NCBI GenBank assembly: GCA_965365345.1
Contig: CBDUBH010000142.1
Coordinates: 1 to 5,089 of the forward strand
From: CBDUBH01 sp965365345
GTDB taxonomy: Bacteria > Bacteroidota > Ignavibacteria > Ignavibacteriales > SURF-24
Direction: 5' to 3'
Length of the DNA stretch: 5,089 nucleotides
Below, one piece after another: positions 1 to 5,089 of the stretch. Position 1 is the first letter of the stretch, and each line of letters begins with the position of its first letter. A program made the position numbers and the translations under genes. Under the pieces are notes generated by a model. That model did not search any database, had not been told where the DNA came from, and saw nothing but the letters and a program-made list of their open reading frames with translations.

Positions 1-1004
1 AAGATAGATATTGGTGTGCTGCTGATCCCGGCTGGATCACAGGGCATAGCTATATTGTCTATGCTCCGCTTTTAAATGGGACCACTTCATTTATGTATGA
101 AGGTGCTCCCAATTTCCCATTCCCGCATCGCTGGTGGCAGATGATTGAAAAATATGGAATTAACATTCTTTATACTGCTCCCACAGCAATCCGCGGTTTA
201 ATGAAGTTCGGTGATGCATGGCCAAATCGCTCAGATCTTTCATCTTTAAGATTGCTTGGCTCTGTTGGAGAACCGATAAACCCAGAAGCATGGAAATGGT
301 ATAATAAGGTGATTGGAAAGGAAAAGTGTCCTATAATGGATACTTGGTGGCAAACCGAAACCGGGATGTTTATGATTACTCCAAATCCGTCAGTTCCACT
401 AAAACCAGGTTCGGGAACAAAACCTTTTCCGGGAATTGTGATGGATGTTTTAGATGAAAACGGAAATCCAGTTAAAGCTAACGAAGAAGGATTTTTGGTT
501 ATAAAGACTCCTTGGCCCTCTATGATGAGGACAATTTATAATGATTCTGAAAGATATAAAGATCAATATTGGGGAAAATTTAAGGATATGTATCTTACAG
601 GTGATTCAGCCAAAAAAGATGAAGATGGATATTATTGGATCATTGGAAGGGTTGATGATGTTATTAAAGTTTCCGGTTATAGATTAGGAACTGCGGAAAT
701 TGAAAGTGCTTTGGTAAGTCATACTGCAGTTGCGGAAGCAGCTGCTATCGGATTACCACATGATATAAAAGGACATGCGATTTATGCTTATGTAATTTTA
801 AGACAGGGTTATGAGAAAAGCGATAAATTGGCAGAAGAGTTAAGATTACATGTGGGACATGAAGTTGGTCCAATTGCCAAACCGGAGCACATTGAATTTG
901 TTGATACGCTCCCAAAAACCAGAAGCGGAAAGATCATGAGAAGAGTTTTAAAAGCAAAAGCATTGGGGCAAGATCCCGGAAATCTTTCAACTTTGGAAGA
1001 ATAA
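1..1004 (+). CDS. acs: Acetyl-CoA synthetase, AMP-forming (C-terminal half, 5' end outside window)
   Basis: Cytoplasmic enzyme that activates acetate to acetyl-CoA through an acetyl-AMP intermediate. The reading frame is open from base 3 to the TAA at 1002-1004, giving 333 visible residues. The ATG at 93 is internal: residues before it (YWCAADPGWITGHSY) are already conserved Acs sequence. By alignment from memory with the roughly 650-residue Salmonella Acs, about half the protein lies off the left edge. Visible motifs: GEPINPEAW (residues 89-97), the adenylate-forming core DTWWQTETG (113-121, bases 339-365) whose Trp pair limits the acyl pocket to short acids, LTGD (198-201), the GRVDD hinge (215-219), YRLGTAEIES (226-235), and PKTRSGKIMRR with catalytic Lys310 (bases 930-932). 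That Lys is the one reversibly acetylated by Pat-type enzymes in known homologues. The protein ends at NLSTLEE, without the roughly 20-residue tail of enterobacterial Acs. Family assignment is very secure. Propionate as substrate cannot be excluded. Confidence 0.96.
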   Translation, partial: DRYWCAADPGWITGHSYIVYAPLLNGTTSFMYEGAPNFPFPHRWWQMIEKYGINILYTAPTAIRGLMKFGDAWPNRSDLSSLRLLGSVGEPINPEAWKWYNKVIGKEKCPIMDTWWQTETGMFMITPNPSVPLKPGSGTKPFPGIVMDVLDENGNPVKANEEGFLVIKTPWPSMMRTIYNDSERYKDQYWGKFKDMYLTGDSAKKDEDGYYWIIGRVDDVIKVSGYRLGTAEIESALVSHTAVAEAAAIGLPHDIKGHAIYAYVILRQGYEKSDKLAEELRLHVGHEVGPIAKPEHIEFVDTLPKTRSGKIMRRVLKAKALGQDPGNLSTLEE

Positions 1005-1089
1005 ATAATGAAAATAATCAGATGAAAAAACTTTATTCTTATAATTGCAAAGACGAAAAACTAACAAATTTTTAGTTAATTGTTATTTA

Positions 1090-1122
1090 AAAAGGCAACC
1101 TTAATTATTAAGGCTGCCTTTT
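1090..1122. terminator. Bidirectional rho-independent terminator between acs and dgt
   Basis: Two 15-base arms (1090-1104 and 1108-1122) pair around a 3-base loop TTA, with a GGC-CC core flanked by A and T runs. The plus strand continues TTTTATTTTATT and the minus strand reads TTTTT after the stem, so it can end both the acs transcript and the dgt transcript. It lies 85 bases after the acs stop and 95 bases after the dgt stop. The single imperfect pair is A1098 with C1114. This is a mismatch in plus-strand RNA but a G-U wobble in minus-strand RNA, so the hairpin is fully paired for the dgt side. Confidence 0.85.
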
Positions 1123-1155
1123 ATTTTATTCTCAGGGGTGTGAAACGATTATGTG

Positions 1156-1196
1156 AAATATGATAAAATATTATAATTAAATGATTTATGATATTT
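1156..1196. repeat. AT-rich imperfect inverted repeat downstream of dgt
   Basis: Arms AAATATGATAAA (1156-1167) and TTTATGATATTT (1185-1196) are complementary at 11 of 12 positions, around a 17-base spacer. It sits between the dgt stop codon and the shared terminator. The stem is almost all A/T and would be weak in RNA. It may be chance in such AT-rich DNA; no function is assigned. Confidence 0.3.
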
Positions 1197-1217
1197 ACTT
1201 AGTCTAAACTATCGTCA

Positions 1218-2588
1218 CTAAAAACTTGGTAAAGCAATTCCTCTGATTTTTCTAAAAAGTGAAACTGCATAAGTATCTGTCATTCCGGAAACAAAATCAG
1301 TGATTTTTAAGAGTCTTTGATAACTGTTTTTGTCAGGAGTCCCATCTTTTCCTAAGAATTGTCTGGGTAAAATTTGAACAATTCTTTCGTACTTATGACT
1401 TTTTTGTCCAACCGATAAATCATTTACTGCATTAATAAAACTTTCTAATAATCCGCCTAAAACTTCATAACCTGCAATTTCACGCTCCGTTACACTTTTA
1501 TAAGCATAAATTTTTGTAAAAGAAATATCCTTGATTTCTTTTAACGCTGCTCCGGATGGGATTTCTCTTATCAAAACTTTATCGCATTCACCTTTTAAAA
1601 TATCAGTTTCCATATCAACAAATGCTCCTGCAATTTGATTTATCAATTCACCAAGAGCCTTAGCCCTTAAATATCCGATCTTATCATTTGAATCTCTAAG
1701 TTCGTATTTTGTGAATTTAGAATCGCCGATAACCGCTTTTAATTTTTCTTCTGCTTCTTGAAAGGAAATCAAACCTAACCTGAATCCATCTTCCCAATCC
1801 ATAATTCTGTAACAAACATCATCTGCGGCTTCAACTAAAAATGCAAGCGGATGACGGCACCAGCAATTTTTATTTTTGCTTATCAATCCCGTATTTTCCG
1901 CAACTTCCTGAAATAGTTCTTTTTCAGCTTGAAAAAATCCATACTTTCTGTACATCTTTTTATTCTTACTGTTTTTAGAATTAACGGTTTTTGAATCTAA
2001 ATGAGATTCATGAGGATATTTTGTGAAAGCTGCCAAAGTTGCATAAGTTAATTGCAATCCGCCTTTAACCACAGGATTTTGCAATTTTGTTATAATCCGG
2101 AATCCCTGGGCATTTCCTTCAAATTTGGTCAGATCATTCCATTCTCTTTCGGAAATATCTTTTGTCTTTAAATTCTTTCCTTCGCCGTTTTTGAAGAATT
2201 CGGAAATTGCATCTTCACCTGAATGACCGAAAGGCGGATTTCCAATATCATGTGCTAAACATGCAGCGGCAACAATTTCACCAAAATCGTAAAATGTAAA
2301 TTTTTCGCTTAATTTTGGGTTTCTATCGATTATAATTTTTCCTACCAAATTTCCCAAAGATCTTCCGATACAAGAAACTTCTAAACTATGCGTCAATCTT
2401 GTGTGAACAAAATCACTTTCAGGCATTGGAAAAATTTGTGTTTTATCCTGTAATCTTCTAAAAGCCGATGAAAAAACAATTCTGTCGAAATCCCTTTGAA
2501 ATTCACTTCTTCCGGTTTGAGTTAATGTGTCAGATTTTTTATCATCACACAAGCGATTTTTGTTTAGAAGAATTTCCCAATCCATCAT
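1218..2588 (-). CDS. dgt: Deoxyguanosinetriphosphate triphosphohydrolase (dGTPase, HD superfamily)
   Basis: Hydrolyses dGTP, and often other dNTPs, to the deoxynucleoside and triphosphate, acting in the cytoplasm on dNTP pools. The protein has 456 residues, a little shorter than E. coli Dgt (about 505). Visible in order: the family N-terminal block FQRDFDRIVFSSAFRRLQDK (30-49), HTRLTHSLEV with metal-ligand His67 (62-71), the HD pair His113-Asp114 in AHDIGNPPFGH with catalytic-type His122 and Glu125, FEGNAQGFRI (157-166), AADD with Asp257 completing the metal site, and SGMTDTYA near the C terminus (434-441). All expected HD residues are present, so it should be active. A Lys/Asn/Ser-rich stretch (about 199-215) lengthens a normally variable loop. 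The start is the first of two ATGs (2586-2588), preceded by AAGGAAA at good spacing. The ZIP transporter gene lies 11 bases upstream on the same strand. dGTP specificity is inferred from the family; some members act on several dNTPs. Confidence 0.93.
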   Translation of the reverse strand: MMDWEILLNKNRLCDDKKSDTLTQTGRSEFQRDFDRIVFSSAFRRLQDKTQIFPMPESDFVHTRLTHSLEVSCIGRSLGNLVGKIIIDRNPKLSEKFTFYDFGEIVAAACLAHDIGNPPFGHSGEDAISEFFKNGEGKNLKTKDISEREWNDLTKFEGNAQGFRIITKLQNPVVKGGLQLTYATLAAFTKYPHESHLDSKTVNSKNSKNKKMYRKYGFFQAEKELFQEVAENTGLISKNKNCWCRHPLAFLVEAADDVCYRIMDWEDGFRLGLISFQEAEEKLKAVIGDSKFTKYELRDSNDKIGYLRAKALGELINQIAGAFVDMETDILKGECDKVLIREIPSGAALKEIKDISFTKIYAYKSVTEREIAGYEVLGGLLESFINAVNDLSVGQKSHKYERIVQILPRQFLGKDGTPDKNSYQRLLKITDFVSGMTDTYAVSLFRKIRGIALPSF

Positions 2589-2594
2589 TTTGAG

Positions 2595-2601
2595 TTTCCT
2601 T
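2595..2601 (-). promoter_or_regulatory. Ribosome-binding site of dgt, overlapping the ZIP stop codon
   Basis: On the minus strand AAGGAAA lies 6 to 8 bases before the dgt ATG at 2588. Its first two bases are the last two of the transporter's TAA stop (2602-2600). The arrangement favours translation of dgt by ribosomes finishing the upstream gene and supports ATG 2586-2588 as the start. Confidence 0.7.
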
Positions 2602-3412
2602 ATGCTAATGCAACATCGAGAATCATCATTACCGTAAATCCAAGCATTGTTCCCGAAGTTGCTATATCCGTATTTCCGTTATTTTGTGATTCAGGTATCA
2701 ATTCTTCAACAACTACGAAAATCATTGCGCCTGCGGCAAAACTTAAAGCGTAGGGAAGAATCGGTTCGGCCAATAAAACAAATGCAGCACCAATAACACC
2801 GGCAACAGGTTCCACAACTGCTGAAAGCTGACCGTAATAAAAGCTTTTTAATTTTGAAAATCCTTCTCTTCGCAAAGGCATTGAAACAGCTAAACCTTCG
2901 GGAAAATTTTGAAGTCCGATTCCTATTGCCAAAGCTATTGCGGCAGTTAAGGATGAGCCGGGAAGATCAGAAGCAACAGCACCGAAAGCAACACCTACAG
3001 CTAAACCTTCGGGGATGTTGTGTAATGTAATTGCCAAAACGAGCAGTACACTTCGTTTCCAGGTAGTTTGAATTCCTTCAGCTTTTTCGATCGGCATAAA
3101 TAAATGTAAGTGCGGTAAAATTTTATCGATCATAAACAAAAATCCGCCGCCAAGCATAAAACCAACTGCCGCCGGAACCCAAGCAGGAATGTTTTTTCCT
3201 TCTCCCATTTCGATAGCAGGATTTAAAAGCGACCAAAAACTTGCGGCAATCATTACACCAGCAGCAAATCCGAGCATTCCATCTAATAATTTTCTGTTCA
3301 CATTTTTATGAAAGAAAACTCCCGCAGCTCCTAATGCCGTCATAGCCCAGGTAAACAAAGTTGCAAATAAAGCTTGAATTATAGGGCTTAAACCTGTAAA
3401 AAATTCTATCAT
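2600..3412 (-). CDS. ZIP-family divalent metal transporter (GufA/ZupT-like)
   Basis: Inner-membrane protein expected to import divalent metals such as zinc, possibly also iron or manganese. The 270 residues match the usual bacterial ZIP length (about 250-310) and show eight hydrophobic segments, roughly 10-33, 42-63, 77-98, 119-142, 156-179, 193-214, 220-237 and 252-269. The paired metal motifs are clear: HNIPEG in segment 4 (His131, Asn132, Glu135) and QNFPEG in segment 5 (Gln168, Asn169, Glu172), with Glu201 in the EP of segment 6. The loop between segments 3 and 4 carries a short HLHLF motif (101-105). The sequence after segment 5 (MPLRREG, then FYYGQLSAVVEP) resembles the GufA-like branch, as does Gln rather than His opening the second motif. 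The start ATG (3410-3412) follows GGAAAA at 6-base spacing. It is the first gene of a two-gene unit with dgt. Metal specificity cannot be read from the sequence. Confidence 0.92.
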   Translation of the reverse strand: MIEFFTGLSPIIQALFATLFTWAMTALGAAGVFFHKNVNRKLLDGMLGFAAGVMIAASFWSLLNPAIEMGEGKNIPAWVPAAVGFMLGGGFLFMIDKILPHLHLFMPIEKAEGIQTTWKRSVLLVLAITLHNIPEGLAVGVAFGAVASDLPGSSLTAAIALAIGIGLQNFPEGLAVSMPLRREGFSKLKSFYYGQLSAVVEPVAGVIGAAFVLLAEPILPYALSFAAGAMIFVVVEELIPESQNNGNTDIATSGTMLGFTVMMILDVALA

Positions 3413-3415
3413 TTA

Positions 3416-3421
3416 TTTTCC
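3416..3421 (-). promoter_or_regulatory. Ribosome-binding site of the ZIP transporter
   Basis: The minus strand reads GGAAAA, with GGA ending 6 bases before the ATG at 3412. It is a modest Shine-Dalgarno match in AT-rich surroundings and agrees with the chosen start. Confidence 0.5.
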
Positions 3422-3436
3422 AAATTTCATTTAAAC

Positions 3437-3468
3437 TTAAATTACTACAATAAAAAAGAATTTTCAAA
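3437..3468 (-). promoter_or_regulatory. Possible Bacteroidota-type promoter for the ZIP-dgt unit
   Basis: On the minus strand TTTG (3468-3465) is followed after 20 bases by TAATTTAA (3444-3437). This partly matches the Bacteroidota pattern TTTG then TAnnTTTG (TA and TT kept, final TG lost). A promoter is expected here because a terminator lies just upstream, but the match is weak and AT-rich DNA produces such matches by chance. Confidence 0.25.
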
Positions 3469-3515
3469 CAGTTCAATATGAAATTTTTAGATTACTTTTT
3501 ATCATAAGATTTAAA

Positions 3516-3552
3516 AATAAAAAGGAACATAATTTTTATGTCCCTTTTTGTT
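3516..3552 (-). terminator. Rho-independent terminator downstream of citF
   Basis: Arms 3519-3532 and 3536-3549 pair around a TTT loop, and A-T pairs at 3516-3517 with 3551-3552 can extend the stem past a T-G pair. In the minus direction the stem ends in TTTTT followed by ATTTTTAAAT, a typical U-rich tail. It lies about 115 bases after the citF stop and separates citF from the ZIP-dgt unit. The only imperfect pair is A3526 with C3542, which becomes a G-U wobble in minus-strand RNA, matching the direction of citF transcription. There is no plus-strand gene nearby that would need it. Confidence 0.8.
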
Positions 3553-3665
3553 AAATAAATATTTCGTGACTTATTTGATTCAAATAATTTAATACAAATA
3601 TAATCGTAGTAATAAATTCTATTAAAGATTTTGAAGATCAAAATTATTTCGAATAAAAGAATAAC

Positions 3666-5089
3666 CTATTGTTCGATTTTGAATACTGAATCCAAAACAG
3701 TTCCGTCAACCCATTTTACAACAGCAACAACTTTTTCTTTATTTAATTTTGGTTTTTCCGGAGCGCCGCCGCAAATTTCATCAACTTCATTTTTTATTTC
3801 TTCAATAGACCTAATGGGCAGATCTGAATTCTTAACGACTTCAATTAAATCTTGTCTTTTGGGATTTATTGCAATTCCGCGCTCTGTAATTATTACATCA
3901 ATTAATTCTCCGGGTCCGCAGAGAGTAGTAACTTCATCAACAATTACCGGAATTCTATCGCGGAAAGATGGAATTGCAAGAATTGTACATTTTGAGTAAA
4001 GGCAATTTTGCCAGCCGCCGATTCCGTGAAGCAAATATCCATCAGAGTGACTTACAACATTTGCATTAAAATTTACATCAACTTCGGTTGCGCCCAAAAC
4101 CGCAACATCAACAATTGATGCGAAATTTCCTTTGCCGTGAAAATTGTAACTTGTAAACGGACTCGTATTTACGTGATTTGAATTTTCACGCATTGAACGA
4201 ACGCCTTCAAGATCAAAAGTTTGTCCGTCCAAAATATAATCCGTTAAACCTTCTTCCAAAAGTTGAACAAGATATTTCGTGCTTCCGCCTCTAACAAATC
4301 TTGCTTTTACTCCGGCGGCTTTCATTTTTTCTTTTAAGAAAAGTACAAAAGCCAAATTTGTGCCGCCGCTTCCGGCTTGAAATGAAAAACCATCTTTCAT
4401 TAATCCGGATTTTTCTATGAACTCAGCAACAAATTCAGCTATCAAAAGTCTGTCGGGGGATTTTGTAACTTCTGTTGTACCGGAAACAATTTTAGCCGGA
4501 TCACCTAGAGTTTCAATCTGAACTACAAAATCAACATTATTTCCTTGAATCTGCCAGGGCACACAAGGGAAGGGAATTAAATTATCAGTAACTACAATTA
4601 CTTTATCGGCATATTCTGAGTCAGCCAGAGCAAATCCGATCAATCCGCAAGCAGATTTTCCACGATCACCGGTTGCATTTCCAAAAGGATCTGCAGTTGG
4701 TGCAGCAATAACTGCAATATCGATATGAACTTCGCCATCTTGAATCGCCTGATATCTTCCACCATGAGAGCGTAAAACTCCAACTCCGCTCATTTTACCT
4801 TCGGTTGTGAATTTACCAAGCGGGCCGTTCATACTGCCTTCGATGTGATGAATTGTTCCATCTTCCAAATATTTTATTAAATGTTGATGAACCGGAAAAG
4901 ATGCGCTAGGAAACCAACGGATATTTTTAATTCCAAGTTCATGAATTACATCGAAAAGATAATTTGTTAAAACATCGCCATTACGCAAATGATGATGAGT
5001 AGAAATTGTCATTCCGTCTTTTATACCGGCTTTTATCAAAGCATCTTTTAAATTTTCACAAAGTTTATTTCCATCCCAGGGATAATCGA
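3666..5089 (-). CDS. citF: Citrate lyase alpha subunit (citrate:acetyl-ACP transferase), N terminus outside window
   Basis: The alpha subunit of citrate lyase swaps acetyl for citryl on the acyl-carrier subunit CitD; CitE then cleaves citryl-ACP to oxaloacetate and acetyl-ACP. The frame is open from the right edge to the TAG at 3666-3668, giving 473 visible residues. The family is about 510 long, so roughly 35-45 residues are missing. The edge codons read DYPWDGNKLCENLKDA, which fits CitF upstream of the TTG at 5037-5039, so that TTG is internal. Motifs (numbered from the edge): DGMTISTHHHLRNGD (24-38), SHGGR (107-111), FGNATGDRGKSACG (135-148), FQAGSGGTNLA (236-246), the GATEVDVNFNANV block (332-344), TERGIAINPKR (401-411) and the C-terminal VVAVVKWVDGTVLDSV (453-468). 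Compared with E. coli CitF it carries SASFPVH in place of the SSSLSDCH segment, pointing to a non-enterobacterial branch. citE and citD would be expected off the right edge. No citX or citG follows. A citramalate lyase alpha subunit is the main alternative. Confidence 0.93.
   Translation of the reverse strand, partial: DYPWDGNKLCENLKDALIKAGIKDGMTISTHHHLRNGDVLTNYLFDVIHELGIKNIRWFPSASFPVHQHLIKYLEDGTIHHIEGSMNGPLGKFTTEGKMSGVGVLRSHGGRYQAIQDGEVHIDIAVIAAPTADPFGNATGDRGKSACGLIGFALADSEYADKVIVVTDNLIPFPCVPWQIQGNNVDFVVQIETLGDPAKIVSGTTEVTKSPDRLLIAEFVAEFIEKSGLMKDGFSFQAGSGGTNLAFVLFLKEKMKAAGVKARFVRGGSTKYLVQLLEEGLTDYILDGQTFDLEGVRSMRENSNHVNTSPFTSYNFHGKGNFASIVDVAVLGATEVDVNFNANVVSHSDGYLLHGIGGWQNCLYSKCTILAIPSFRDRIPVIVDEVTTLCGPGELIDVIITERGIAINPKRQDLIEVVKNSDLPIRSIEEIKNEVDEICGGAPEKPKLNKEKVVAVVKWVDGTVLDSVFKIEQ

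Noticed and set aside
93..95. ATG as the start of acs
   Set aside because: Upstream codons from base 3 encode conserved Acs sequence (ADPGWITGHSY), so this Met is internal.
1022..1075. 17-codon open frame (MKKLYSYNC...) after acs, starting in an ATGA overlap with a 5-codon frame at 1008
   Set aside because: Very short, no ribosome-binding site and no recognisable pattern. Such frames are common by chance in AT-rich gaps.
1059..1077. Small hairpin AACTAA / TTAGTT as a separate terminator for acs
   Set aside because: Only six mostly A-T pairs with a 7-base loop and no proper T-run; the strong hairpin at 1090 is the better candidate.
1218..2588. Dgt as a dNTP-depleting antiphage defence gene
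   Set aside because: Some dGTPases do defend against phage, but this one resembles the housekeeping type and its neighbours are metabolic and transport genes, with no defence or mobile genes in view.
3631..3999. 122-residue plus-strand open frame
   Set aside because: It lies almost wholly antisense to the C-terminal part of citF, has a Ser/Thr/Ile-rich composition without family resemblance, and is best explained as a shadow of that gene.
5037..5039. TTG as the start codon of citF
   Set aside because: The frame stays open to the window edge and the upstream residues (NKLCENLKDA) fit conserved CitF sequence, so the true start is outside the window.
1..5089. CRISPR array, insertion sequence, prophage or tRNA
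   Set aside because: No regularly spaced repeats, transposase or integrase motifs, terminal inverted repeats with target duplications, or cloverleaf-like sequence was seen on either strand.

Overview
The window is an AT-rich stretch of ordinary bacterial chromosome holding four genes, two of them cut by the window edges. AT-richness and the Dgt sequence style suggest the FCB side of Bacteria (Bacteroidota / Ignavibacteriota / Chlorobiota-like). This is an inference from protein style only; no rRNA or other marker is present. There is no tRNA, CRISPR array, insertion sequence or phage gene.

Layout, left to right. Bases 1-1004 (+) are the C-terminal half of an AMP-forming acetyl-CoA synthetase (Acs). 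It converges on a minus-strand pair. The 213-base gap between them carries a strong hairpin terminator (1090-1122) that can serve both directions. The minus-strand pair consists of a ZIP-family (GufA-like) metal transporter (2600-3412) followed 11 bases later by a dGTP triphosphohydrolase, dgt (1218-2588). The dgt ribosome-binding site overlaps the transporter's stop codon, so the two look like a translationally linked operon. A 253-base gap follows, with a second hairpin terminator (3516-3552) and a possible weak promoter for the transporter. Bases 3666-5089 (minus) are the citrate lyase alpha subunit (citF), open at the right edge.

Function. Citrate lyase splits citrate into oxaloacetate and acetate, and Acs activates acetate to acetyl-CoA, so the two outer genes meet at acetate. 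They are not in one operon. The central pair handles divalent metal uptake and dNTP pool control; its only visible functional tie is that HD-type dNTPases need a divalent metal. I found no convincing undescribed system. The points most worth a second look are the tight transporter-dgt coupling, the non-enterobacterial type of CitF with no maturation genes downstream, and the two terminators, whose single imperfect pair is a mismatch on one strand and a G-U wobble on the other.
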